Assembly: GCF_003590775.1 (NCBI RefSeq)
Contig: NZ_QYUM01000002.1
Location: 682,001 to 746,000, forward strand
Length of the DNA: 64,000 bases
Origin: Sphingomonas cavernae
GTDB taxonomy: Bacteria > Pseudomonadota > Alphaproteobacteria > Sphingomonadales > Sphingomonadaceae
Direction of reading: 5' to 3'
The position numbers and the translations under genes were made by a program. Of the stretch, positions 54,906 through 63,559 are shown one piece after another. Every line of letters starts with the position of its first letter. Within the stretch, counting starts at the first letter, position 1. The notes below the pieces were generated by a model that saw only the letters and a program-made list of their open reading frames with translations, had not been told where the DNA came from and made no database searches.

Positions 54906-56984
54906 ATGAACGAGATATTTCGCGGCCCGGATGGCGCGAGCGCGGCGGATCCACGCAATCTGCCAGGGATCGCCCCGGATGCCGGACCACCGCTTGCGCC
55001 CGAACCGTCCACGCCTTCGCCCGGCGAGCGCATCTTTCGGCGCTGGAAGCGCATCGCGCTCGCAGTCCTTGCGCTGTTCGCGGTGCTCGTGGCCTGGCTC
55101 GCGATCACTGCGCCGCTCTCTCGTTCGCTCCAGCCGATCGCGCCGCCGAGCATCACGCTGCTTTCATCCGAAGGCCGCCCGATCGCGCGGCGCGGCGCGA
55201 TCATCGACGAACCGGTGATCATCGCCGAACTGCCCGAGCATGTGCCGCAGGCGTTCATGGCGATCGAGGACCGCCGCTTCTACAGCCATCCAGGCATCGA
55301 TCCGCTGGGCATCGCGCGCGCCGCGTGGCGCAACCTGCTTGCCGGCGGTGTCCGCGAGGGCGGCAGCACGATCACGCAGCAGCTTGCCAAGGTCGCCTTT
55401 CTCAAGGCCGACCGTACCGCCGCGCGAAAACTGCGCGAGGTGCTGATCGCCTTCTGGCTTGAGGCCTGGCTCACCAAGGACGGGATCCTCGCGCGTTACC
55501 TTTCAAACGTCTATTTCGGCGACAATGTCTATGGGCTGCGCGCCGCTTCGCTTCACTATTTCAACCGCCAGCCCGAGAAGCTGACGGTGCCGCAGGCGGC
55601 AATGCTTGCGGGCCTACTCAAGGCGCCGTCGCGACTTTCGCCAGCGGTCAATCTCAAGGGAGCGCGCGCGCGATCAAAAGTCGTGATCGCGGCGATGGTC
55701 GACGCGGGCTATATCGACCAGAAGACCGCTGATGGGCTCAGCCCCGCGCGCATCGATATCCGGCCGCTGCGCGACATGCCTACCGGCACCTATTTCGCCG
55801 ACTGGGTGATTCCCGATGCGCGCGATCGCGCCGGTGCAGTCTATGCCGAGCAGCGCGTCGAGACCACGCTCGACAGCGACCTTCAGCGCGTCGCCGAACG
55901 CGTGGTGCGCCGCGCCGGGCTGGGCAAAGCGCAGGTCGCGCTCGTCGCGATGCGCCCCGATGGAGAGGTGGTCGCGATGGTCGGCGGCAAGAGCTATGCC
56001 GACAGCCCGTTCAACCGGGCGACGCAGGCGCGGCGCCAGCCGGGTTCGACCTTCAAGCTGTTCGTCTATCTGGCCGCGCTGCGCGCCGGCATGACGCCCG
56101 ATACGCTGGTCGACGATTCGCCGCTCACGATCGGCGACTGGTCGCCCGCCAACAACAATGGCCGTTACCGTGGCAAGATTTCGCTGCGTCAGGCCTTTGC
56201 GCAGTCGAGTAACGTCGCGGCGGTCAGGCTTGCCGAAGCGGTCGGCCGTCAAAACGTGATCCGCGCCGCGCGCGATCTCGGAATCACAAGCCCGCTCGGC
56301 GATCAGCCCAGCCTTGCGCTCGGCACGTCGGGCGTGACCCTGCTCGAACTGACCAGCGCCTATGCCGCGGTCGCGGCCGACAGCTATCCGGTGCGAGCGC
56401 GCGGGCTGCCCGAGGGCGAGCGGAGCTGGTTCGACAGCATGTGGGATCGCAAGCGCAGCTTTGGCGGCGACACGCAGGACATGCTGCTCGAACTGCTCTC
56501 GGCCGCGGCCAATGACGGCACCGGACGATCAGCGGCGCTGCGCACCGCGACCTTCGGCAAGACCGGCACGACGCAGGACAATCGCGATGCGATCTTCATT
56601 GGTTTTGCCGGCGATCTCGTGACGGGGGTATGGATCGGCAATGACGACAACAGTCCGCTGCCCGGCGTCGGCGGTGGGGGATTGCCCGCGCGAATCTGGC
56701 GCGATTTCATGGCGCAGGCGGTGAACGATGCCCCCGCGGTCCGCACCGCGGCGCCCGAACCCGAAGCCGAGGCCATCGAGAACGAGGCGGCTGCGACGAT
56801 CAACGCGGAGGTCGGCGGGCTCGAGATCGGTGTCGAGATCGGCCCCGAGCAGATCAATATTTCGGCGCAGCCCGCACCGGGCGACGTGCCGCCCCAGCCG
56901 AGGCCGGGCGATCGCCCTGTCGTCATTCCGCCGCCCGTTGTTCCGACGGCGCCCCAAGAACGCATGACCGAACCGCAGCGATAG
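54906..56984 (+). CDS. Bifunctional penicillin-binding protein, PBP1A family
   Basis: A 692-residue membrane-anchored peptidoglycan synthase. The cytosolic N-tail and a membrane helix (about 45-65) precede a GT51 glycosyltransferase domain: 'AIEDRRFYSHPGIDPLG', catalytic Glu in this motif, 'EGGSTITQQLAKVAF', 'RKLREVLIAFWLE'. The transpeptidase domain has Ser in 'QPGSTFKLFVYL', 'QSSNVAAVRLA' (SxN) and 'FGKTGTTQDN' (KTG). The C-terminal tail is acidic then proline-rich. It polymerises and cross-links glycan strands. Length is short for a PBP1A because the OB domain is absent, as in PbpC-like or PBP1A 'short' forms. Not part of the D-amino-acid regulon by promoter. Confidence 0.92.
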   Translation: MNEIFRGPDGASAADPRNLPGIAPDAGPPLAPEPSTPSPGERIFRRWKRIALAVLALFAVLVAWLAITAPLSRSLQPIAPPSITLLSSEGRPIARRGAIIDEPVIIAELPEHVPQAFMAIEDRRFYSHPGIDPLGIARAAWRNLLAGGVREGGSTITQQLAKVAFLKADRTAARKLREVLIAFWLEAWLTKDGILARYLSNVYFGDNVYGLRAASLHYFNRQPEKLTVPQAAMLAGLLKAPSRLSPAVNLKGARARSKVVIAAMVDAGYIDQKTADGLSPARIDIRPLRDMPTGTYFADWVIPDARDRAGAVYAEQRVETTLDSDLQRVAERVVRRAGLGKAQVALVAMRPDGEVVAMVGGKSYADSPFNRATQARRQPGSTFKLFVYLAALRAGMTPDTLVDDSPLTIGDWSPANNNGRYRGKISLRQAFAQSSNVAAVRLAEAVGRQNVIRAARDLGITSPLGDQPSLALGTSGVTLLELTSAYAAVAADSYPVRARGLPEGERSWFDSMWDRKRSFGGDTQDMLLELLSAAANDGTGRSAALRTATFGKTGTTQDNRDAIFIGFAGDLVTGVWIGNDDNSPLPGVGGGGLPARIWRDFMAQAVNDAPAVRTAAPEPEAEAIENEAAATINAEVGGLEIGVEIGPEQINISAQPAPGDVPPQPRPGDRPVVIPPPVVPTAPQERMTEPQR

Positions 56985-57104
56985 AAGCTCGGCCCATCGC
57001 AGGGTGCAAACCGCCCGCCGATACCCGGGTTCCGCAAACGCGCTTGCGCCGGGATAGCGTATCGAGTCTATCGGATCGGGCAAAGGGCGTTGGAGGGAAA
57101 CCGG

Positions 57105-57854
57105 GTGGTACTGAGAACGACGGGCTGGGCACTGGCGATAACCGGCGCAGCGCTCCTCGCCGCATGCGATCAATCGCCCCCCGAGCGCGAGAATGGCTTC
57201 ACTTCCAGCGCCGCCGCCGATCCCGCGGCGCGATTCCGTACGATGCCCGAAAAGCAATTGCTCCAGATCGCTTTCCAGACTGCGTTCAAGGACGGCGCGT
57301 CCACGCTGACGCTTGGCGACACGCGCTACGCATTCAAGCCTGAGGGAGTTTCCTGGATCGGTGAGCGCGCGGTGCTGATTTCGGGGGGGCAGGGCGACGA
57401 CTGCCATGGCTGCGCGGGCACGCTCGCGGTGCACTATCTGCAGCCCAAGGGCGATGCGCTGGAGGTCGTGGGCGCCTGGCCGCAGGCGGCTTCGGGCACA
57501 TCATGGGGGCAGCCGCCCGAATGGACTCTGCGCACCGATCTGGCGTCCAACCCCGTGCTCGAAACGCGGGGCGGTGGTACATTTCAGGGCTATACGTGCA
57601 GCGCGGCCGAGTTGGTCGAGCTCAAACCCGACGCGCCGCTGACCGTGGCAGAGGGGATCCAGCTCGGCTATAGCGACGAGGGGGCGATGGCCGGCAGCGC
57701 GGCGCAAAACATCAACGGAAAAATTATTCCGGGCGCGAAGGATCAGAGCTTTGTCGTAGCCTATAATGGGTCGAGTAGTGCGCGCGTGACCTATGAAAGG
57801 CATGGCGAAACCTATGAAAAGGCCAAGGGCTCAGCCGAGCTGCCGGCCTGCTGA
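57105..57854 (+). CDS. Lipoprotein of unknown function
   Basis: A 249-residue protein from the GTG at 57105 (GGAGGGAAA upstream). The lipobox is 'ALLAACDQS', with lipidation at that Cys. The mature part is hydrophilic and contains two pairs of cysteines, 'GDDCHGCAG' (CxxC) and 'GYTCSAAE', plus a terminal 'PAC'; CHGC could be a redox or metal site but lacks a haem-binding CxxCH. Otherwise I do not recognise a domain. It stands between PBP1A and the LapG-like gene on the same strand, with its own spacing of over 100 bp on both sides. Confidence 0.65.
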   Translation: MVLRTTGWALAITGAALLAACDQSPPERENGFTSSAAADPAARFRTMPEKQLLQIAFQTAFKDGASTLTLGDTRYAFKPEGVSWIGERAVLISGGQGDDCHGCAGTLAVHYLQPKGDALEVVGAWPQAASGTSWGQPPEWTLRTDLASNPVLETRGGGTFQGYTCSAAELVELKPDAPLTVAEGIQLGYSDEGAMAGSAAQNINGKIIPGAKDQSFVVAYNGSSSARVTYERHGETYEKAKGSAELPAC

Positions 57855-57959
57855 CAACGCACAAAGGCCCCCCGCCCGCCCAGCGCCGGCGGGCTGCTTG
57901 CGTTGGATTAACCAATTTTGACAATCTGATATTGGGTTTTCGCAGGCAGCCTCCTCGGC

Positions 57960-58919
57960 ATGCGAAAGTCCGTCCGGCCCATTACGCAGATTTGGAGGAT
58001 ATCCGGCATTGCCGGATATGCCCTGATCGCATGGGCTGCGCAGGTGGGAACCGCCCATGCCGCGGGGGCGGACTGTGCGCCCGGTTTCAACGGCGCGACG
58101 CCCGTGCCCGCCGCCGGGCAGATCCGCGCAGCGCCCAGCAAGCGCGACGCGATCCTCGGCGGCGCACCCAGCCGGCTTGCGCAGATCAGCGCGCAGCAAG
58201 CAGGAATGTTGCCGCCCCTGACCGGTCCGCTCCCCGCGTCCGCACAATGGGATGCGTGCACCGAAGCCGTCGCACCGCCGGCCGTCCAGGCGACCTTGGC
58301 GATGGGCATGCTGCCTCCCGCTGCACCGCGCATCGGATTGCCCGACGTCTTCGGTTCGGTCGCGATGGCGATCTCGCGCACGCCCTTCGATGCGAATTGG
58401 CGCAGGGTGCGTTTCGCCAATTTGGGCTCGGGTCCCTGGTCAGCGGTGCTGAGCGAGGCACGAACACAGGATCGCGCCGCGCAGATCGCAACGATCAATC
58501 GCTGGGTCAATGCCCGCATCGCCTTTGTTGACGATATCCGCCGGCATGGCGTCGTCGATCGCTGGGCGCTGCCCGCGGAGTCGCTGACAAGCGGACAGGG
58601 CGATTGCGAAGATTATGCGATCGCCAAGCTCGGGCTGCTGCGCAGTCTCGGAATTCCGGCTGCAGACCTGTACCTCGTCATCGCGCGTGATCTGGTACGC
58701 CGCACGGATCATGCGGTGCTTGCCGTCCGGCTCGATGATCGTCTCGTGATCCTCGACAATCAGACCGACCAGATCCTCGATGCCCCAGAAGTTCAGGACT
58801 ATCGACCGGTCATGACCTATGCCGCCGATCGAAGCTGGACGCATGGCTATCGCGTCGATCGCGATCCGGTAGCGCCGCCGCTGCGCACCGCTTTGGCCGC
58901 GATGATCGGCGGGCGCTGA
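57960..58919 (+). CDS. LapG-like transglutaminase-like cysteine protease (BTLCP)
   Basis: A 319-residue exported protein; signal peptide ends 'GTAHA'. The catalytic triad is Cys216 ('GQGDCEDYAIAKLGLL'), His251 ('RTDHAVLAVRL') and Asp266 ('VILDNQTD'), the hallmark of bacterial transglutaminase-like cysteine proteinases. LapG cleaves the N-terminal part of the large adhesin LapA in the periplasm, releasing it from the surface when c-di-GMP is low. It is convergent with a type I secretion operon that would export such an adhesin. An extra N-terminal region (about 35-130), proline- and alanine-rich, precedes the domain. The adhesin and LapD-like partner are not in the window. Confidence 0.88.
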   Translation: MRKSVRPITQIWRISGIAGYALIAWAAQVGTAHAAGADCAPGFNGATPVPAAGQIRAAPSKRDAILGGAPSRLAQISAQQAGMLPPLTGPLPASAQWDACTEAVAPPAVQATLAMGMLPPAAPRIGLPDVFGSVAMAISRTPFDANWRRVRFANLGSGPWSAVLSEARTQDRAAQIATINRWVNARIAFVDDIRRHGVVDRWALPAESLTSGQGDCEDYAIAKLGLLRSLGIPAADLYLVIARDLVRRTDHAVLAVRLDDRLVILDNQTDQILDAPEVQDYRPVMTYAADRSWTHGYRVDRDPVAPPLRTALAAMIGGR

Positions 58920-59022
58920 TCAGAGCGATTTCGAGTTGGGCGGCATCGCCCAACGACTCGGAAATCGCAGCAAATCAATAATCTAGAGCGGTCGATCCGA
59001 TCCTATCGGATAGTAATCCGTT

Positions 59023-60315
59023 CTAGCGCTCGCCCAGCGCTTCCGAGCGCGCCTTGAGCACCGGCTTCAGCAGATAGGAGAGCACGCTCTTGCGCCCCGT
59101 GATGATCTCGACATCGCAGATCATGCCCGGCGTGATGGGCAATTGCTTGCCCGCCGCCATGAGATACGCCCTGTCGGTTTCGACGATCACCGTGAAATAG
59201 GCTTCCTTGGCGGCTTCGTCATAGATGCTGTCCGCCGAGACCTGCACCACCTTGCCGGTCAGGCCGCCATAGATCGAGAAGTCATAGGCGGTGACCTTCA
59301 CATTGGCGCGATCGCCCATCTTGATGAAGGCGATGTCCTTGGGCGTCACACGGGCCTCGACCAGCAGCTTGTCGCCGAGCGGGACGACCTGCATGATCTT
59401 CTGCCCCGCATTCACGAAGCCGCCGATCGTCGTCACCTGAACGTCGTTGACGACGCCGTTCACGGGCGAGCGTATCTCCGAGCGCTGGACCCGCCCGGCG
59501 GCGCCGCGCAGCGACTCGGTGTTCATCGCGATCTTCGCGGAAAGCTGGCTGCGTTCGTTGAGCGCTTCCTGTCGGAACTGGAAATTGGCTTCGGAAGCCT
59601 GGGCCTGTGCCTCGTTGACGCCTGCGGCCGCGCGCGAGGCCGATTGCTGCGCTGCTGCGAGACGCCCGCGCAGATCGACCAGCTCGCGCTGCGCCGAGAG
59701 CAGTTCGGTCTGCGGCACGATCGACTTGGCAGCGAGCGGTGCGAGCATGTTGACCTGGTCCTGCGCGAGCTGGACGCTGCTCCTGAGGCTGGCGATGGTC
59801 GCCTGCGCCTCGGCATATTCGCGGCGGCGCTGCTCGACGGCGGCACTCATGCCTGAAAGCCGGCTCCTGAGCGCCGACTGGCGCACCTCCTGAAGCGCGG
59901 CTTCCTGCGCACATTCGGCGGGCAGTTGACCGTTCGTGCCCGGGGTGCAGTCCGTGCCGCCGCCCACGCCGCCCTCACGTCCCAGACGCGCGGCGCGCGC
60001 CTCGAGCGAGCGTGTTTCCGCGGCGATCTGGCCGAGCTCGGATGTGGACTGGGTGTCGTCGAGCCGCACGAGCAACTGCCCCTTGCGGACGCGCTGACCC
60101 GAGCGGACGAGGATCGCGTCGATCGTCGTCGGTTCCGCCGCCTGCACGATCTGGGCCTTGCTCGACGGGATAACGCGCCCCTGACCGCGCGTTACCTCAT
60201 CGATCTGGGCAAGGCTCGCCCATAGCAGGAACAACGCCATCCCGACTGCGCTTGCGACGATGATCTGCCCGGCACCCCCAAGGCCCCTGAACCAGTGTGT
60301 CAGACGCGCAAACAC
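59023..60315 (-). CDS. HlyD/LapC-family type I secretion adaptor
   Basis: A 430-residue membrane fusion protein. The GTG at 60315 is preceded by TTGGGAG and sits one base after the TAA of the sleB gene. A single N-terminal membrane helix (about 15-35) is followed by a lipoyl/barrel half ('QVRKGQLLVRLDDTQ'), a long coiled coil (about 95-260, 'LEARAARLGREG', 'EAQATIASLRSSVQLAQDQVN'), and the return strands 'EIRSPVNGVVNDVQVTTIGGFVNAGQKIMQVVP' to the C-terminal 'DVEIITGRKSVLSYLLKPVLKARSEALGER', typical of T1SS adaptors for RTX adhesins and toxins. It bridges the ABC transporter and the TolC-like channel. Confidence 0.9.
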   Translation of the reverse strand: MFARLTHWFRGLGGAGQIIVASAVGMALFLLWASLAQIDEVTRGQGRVIPSSKAQIVQAAEPTTIDAILVRSGQRVRKGQLLVRLDDTQSTSELGQIAAETRSLEARAARLGREGGVGGGTDCTPGTNGQLPAECAQEAALQEVRQSALRSRLSGMSAAVEQRRREYAEAQATIASLRSSVQLAQDQVNMLAPLAAKSIVPQTELLSAQRELVDLRGRLAAAQQSASRAAAGVNEAQAQASEANFQFRQEALNERSQLSAKIAMNTESLRGAAGRVQRSEIRSPVNGVVNDVQVTTIGGFVNAGQKIMQVVPLGDKLLVEARVTPKDIAFIKMGDRANVKVTAYDFSIYGGLTGKVVQVSADSIYDEAAKEAYFTVIVETDRAYLMAAGKQLPITPGMICDVEIITGRKSVLSYLLKPVLKARSEALGER

Positions 60316-60316
60316 G

Positions 60317-61351
60317 TTAACTCCCAATATTCTTGTCATTTGCCGCAAGCGTGGTGGGCGCCGGGGTGGCGCCCGCCTGCTGCGACGTGATCGAGGCAAA
60401 GCTGCCCTTGCTCTCGGTCGGCGAAGGGATCTTGAGCGCCCATCCCTTCGAGATGTCGAGGCGCCCGCCGACGTCGTTTTCGGCGCGCCGCTCGGCGGGC
60501 AGGCCTAACGCCTCCGCAGGGTCGACGGGCGTGGCATCGGCCAGCGCGTCGGTGCGGAAGGCGGGGATCGCCTCAAGCCCGGCATAGCGCCCGCCGAACG
60601 CGCCGGGGGCGCCCCAGCCGCCCGGCCAGCGGTAGAAGATATGCGCGCCCAGTTGCGCGAGCTTGGTCAGCCGTGGCGCCCAATAGGGCGAGACATAATC
60701 GGCGTGATAATGCGTCGCGAGGCCGACCGCGCTCTGCACCGCGCCGCTCAGCGCCTCCGTCGCAACCTTGCGGGCCTCTGCCCAGGCTGCGGGCGCGGGT
60801 GCGCGCATCAGCGAACCATCGCAGGTGAAGCTGAACTGGCAGACGCGCTGGTTGGAGCCTTCATAGACGACGCCGCACACCGATTTCGGAAAGGCGGGAT
60901 GGCGCATCCGGTTGAGCACGACCTGCGCGACCGCGCGCTTGCCTTCGACGGGCTCGAAGCCTGCCTCGTAATAGACCGCCTGCGTCATGCACTGGAGCGC
61001 GCGTTCCTTGTCCGACACGCCAGCGCCCGCGATCGAGAAGGGGCGCGCGGCGATGATCGGCGTTTGGGAAAAGGGCAGCGCGGCGTTGGCAAGGAGCGCG
61101 TCCTGTCCCTCGACCATGATTGCTGCCTGCGGGCCACGCGTCAGCTCGACCAACGCTTTTTGTTCAGCGCGCGAAACCGGCGCGATATCCGCAGCCGCCG
61201 CGGGCTCGCCCGCAAAGCCCGTGAGCGCCGCGAGTTGCTCCCAACCAAGTCCTGCGGCCGATCCGGCCACCGCGAGAGCGACCATGCCGGCGATGGCGGC
61301 GCTGCGCGTGGTGGCGCGAAGTCCGGGTTTCGCGGTGTGCGTCGGCATCAT
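60317..61351 (-). CDS. SleB-type cell wall hydrolase embedded in the T1SS operon
   Basis: A 344-residue protein with an N-terminal membrane anchor or leader (about 18-38, 'AAIAGMVALAVAGSAAGLGW') and a SleB/hydrolase_2 domain (about 100-225): 'ALQCMTQAVYYEAGFEPVEGKRAVAQVVLNRMRHPAFPKSVCGVVYEGSNQRVCQFSFTCDG' in overlapping parts, with the catalytic Glu in 'YYEAG'. SleB enzymes cut glycan strands. In alphaproteobacteria such hydrolases often sit beside envelope-spanning machines and probably open the peptidoglycan for assembly. The start ATG overlaps the transporter stop (ATGATG/TGA) and its stop lies one base from the adaptor start, so the operon is tightly coupled. Confidence 0.88.
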   Translation of the reverse strand: MMPTHTAKPGLRATTRSAAIAGMVALAVAGSAAGLGWEQLAALTGFAGEPAAAADIAPVSRAEQKALVELTRGPQAAIMVEGQDALLANAALPFSQTPIIAARPFSIAGAGVSDKERALQCMTQAVYYEAGFEPVEGKRAVAQVVLNRMRHPAFPKSVCGVVYEGSNQRVCQFSFTCDGSLMRAPAPAAWAEARKVATEALSGAVQSAVGLATHYHADYVSPYWAPRLTKLAQLGAHIFYRWPGGWGAPGAFGGRYAGLEAIPAFRTDALADATPVDPAEALGLPAERRAENDVGGRLDISKGWALKIPSPTESKGSFASITSQQAGATPAPTTLAANDKNIGS

Positions 61352-63504
61352 GCTGCTTCCTTTCCGGCGCGGCCCGCGAGCGACGAGAGGATTTCGTCGC
61401 GCGGCCCGTCGGCGATGATGCGCCCCTGGTCGATCACGATCATCCGATCGACGATCGCAAGCATGGCGTGGCGGTGCGTCGAGACGATCAGCGTCTGATC
61501 GGGCGTCACCGCCCTGGCGAGATGCTCGATGAACAGCTTCTCGGTCTGCGTATCCATTGCGCCCGTCGGTTCGTCGAGGAAGAGCAGCCTGGACGGCTCA
61601 ACCAGCGCGCGCGCGAGCACGAGGAAACTGCGTTGTCCGCCCGAAAGCTTTGAGCCGCGTTCGCCGACATTAAGGTCGAAGCCGGCCGCATCGCGCGCGA
61701 GGAAGATGCCGGCGCCCGATCGCTTCAGCGCGTCGACCAGCTTCTCGTCGTCCTGGCTTCGCGCGCCGAGCATGAGGTTTTCTCGGATCGTGCCGCTGAA
61801 CAGCTCGGCATCCTGCCCGACATAGCGCAGCGCCGAACGCATTTCGTGCGGATGATGCTGGCGGCTGTCGAGCCCGTCGAGCAGATAGCTGCCCGCGGTC
61901 GGGCGATAGAGGCCGCACAGAACACGCCCCAGCGTCGACTTGCCCGAAGCGACGCGGCCGATAATGCCGATGCGTTCACCCGGCCGGATCGTCAGCGAGA
62001 TATCGGCAAGCGAGTCCTTGCCCGAGCCCGGATACTGGAACGCGACATGTTCAAGCGTGATAGCGCCGGTGCGGATCTCGGGAACGATGCTGCGGCTGCC
62101 CTGCGTCCGTTCGTCCTCGAACTCCATCATCTTCTGCAACCCGTCCATCGTCACCATCGCCTGGCGCGCGCGCGTCATGAGAAAGGCGAGTTGCCCGATC
62201 GGCGCCATGGCGCGCCCGGCGAGCATGACGATCGCTATGATCGCGCCCATCGAGATCGTTCCCGCGTTGAACAGGTAGAAGCCGCCAATGACGAGCGCGA
62301 TGCTCGTCGTCTGCTGGCACACCGAGGCCAGATTGACCGCGGATGAGGTGAGCTTCCTCAGATGCTCCTGCGTCGTCGCGCTCATCTCGGCATAGCGGCG
62401 CCAGCGTCCGAGCATCCGGCCTTCGGCGCGCACGGCCTTCAGCGTCTCGAGCCCGCCAATCGATTCGACCAGCACCGATTGCTGCAGGCTTGAATCGGCC
62501 TGTGCTTCGAGCGCTGCGCGCGCCATCGCCTTTTGCAGCGCAATACCCGCAAACGCCATCACGCCAATCGCCACCAACGGAACGAGCGCGAGCCAGCCCG
62601 CCAGCACCGCCATCAGGATCACGAAGACGAAGAGGAAGAGCACGTCGACCGCGAGCACGACGGTGGTCGAGGCGAAGAAATCGCGCACCATCTCATATTC
62701 GGAAACGCGTCGTGCGAACGCGCCGGTGCTGCCGTCTCTGGCAGCGAGCGGAATATTCATCACCTTTTCGAACAGCTTTTGCGAAAGCCGTGCGTCGAGA
62801 TCGCGCCCCGTCTCGTCGATCAGCCGCGCGCGTGCCAGCCGCAGCGTGAACTCCATCGCAAAGGCGATCAGCACGCCGACTGCGAGCACCCACAGGCTGG
62901 CGGTCGACTTGTTGGGGATGATCCGGTCATAGACGTTCATCGTGAACAGCGGCAGCGCGAAACCGAGCAGGTTGATGATGAGCGCCGCGAGCGCGACATA
63001 GGTAAAGGCGCCGCGCACCTTCCACACCTCGCTCCAGAACCAGTGCGTGCGCCTGGCCTTGTCCCAGGGCCGTTCGGCCTCGCGGTCCTGCGTCGGATCG
63101 GGTTCGATCACGACCGCCGCGCCTTCGTACAGCTCGCCAAGCGATGCGCGCGGCACCCAGAGGGGCTCCTCGCGCCCCGGCATCAGGACCTGCGCGTCGT
63201 CGTCGGCGAGTTCCAGCAACACGACCGCGCGGTCGTCGGAGAGCTTGAGGATCGCGGGAACGTCGTGCTTCTTCCAGCGCTTGAGATCGCGGCGAGTGCT
63301 TTCGCCGCGCAGACCGATCTGGTCGAGCGCTGGTTCGATCTGATGGAAGGGCAGGCGCCCATTCTCGTCGAGCGCCAGCCCGGCACGCACCGTCACCGGG
63401 GATGACGGCCGATCGTAGCGGCGGGCCACCATCGCGATGCACGCCAGAACGTCGTCATCGCCCGCGACGCGCGCGGGATCCCGGTGCCACTCAACCAAAG
63501 TCAC
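61348..63504 (-). CDS. Type I secretion ABC transporter (LapB/HlyB-like)
   Basis: A 718-residue exporter. The N-terminal 130 residues form a C39-like domain without the catalytic Cys-His pair ('LACIAMVARRYDRPSSPVTVRAGL'), a known substrate-recognition domain of LapB-type exporters. Five or six membrane helices follow (about 165-430), then the NBD: Walker A 'GRVASGKSTLGRVL', signature 'LSGGQRSFLVLARAL', Walker B 'RLLFLDEPTGAMD', 'VSTHRHAML'. Such transporters export RTX-type adhesins with a C-terminal signal. Start GTG 63504 after GGGGAG; the longer frame to 63657 is arginine-rich and rejected. Confidence 0.92.
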   Translation of the reverse strand: MTLVEWHRDPARVAGDDDVLACIAMVARRYDRPSSPVTVRAGLALDENGRLPFHQIEPALDQIGLRGESTRRDLKRWKKHDVPAILKLSDDRAVVLLELADDDAQVLMPGREEPLWVPRASLGELYEGAAVVIEPDPTQDREAERPWDKARRTHWFWSEVWKVRGAFTYVALAALIINLLGFALPLFTMNVYDRIIPNKSTASLWVLAVGVLIAFAMEFTLRLARARLIDETGRDLDARLSQKLFEKVMNIPLAARDGSTGAFARRVSEYEMVRDFFASTTVVLAVDVLFLFVFVILMAVLAGWLALVPLVAIGVMAFAGIALQKAMARAALEAQADSSLQQSVLVESIGGLETLKAVRAEGRMLGRWRRYAEMSATTQEHLRKLTSSAVNLASVCQQTTSIALVIGGFYLFNAGTISMGAIIAIVMLAGRAMAPIGQLAFLMTRARQAMVTMDGLQKMMEFEDERTQGSRSIVPEIRTGAITLEHVAFQYPGSGKDSLADISLTIRPGERIGIIGRVASGKSTLGRVLCGLYRPTAGSYLLDGLDSRQHHPHEMRSALRYVGQDAELFSGTIRENLMLGARSQDDEKLVDALKRSGAGIFLARDAAGFDLNVGERGSKLSGGQRSFLVLARALVEPSRLLFLDEPTGAMDTQTEKLFIEHLARAVTPDQTLIVSTHRHAMLAIVDRMIVIDQGRIIADGPRDEILSSLAGRAGKEAA

Positions 63505-63559
63505 TTCGTTACTCCCCACGACAGCGCGGGGCGCCCCACGCGCCCCGCCTGTCCTTCGC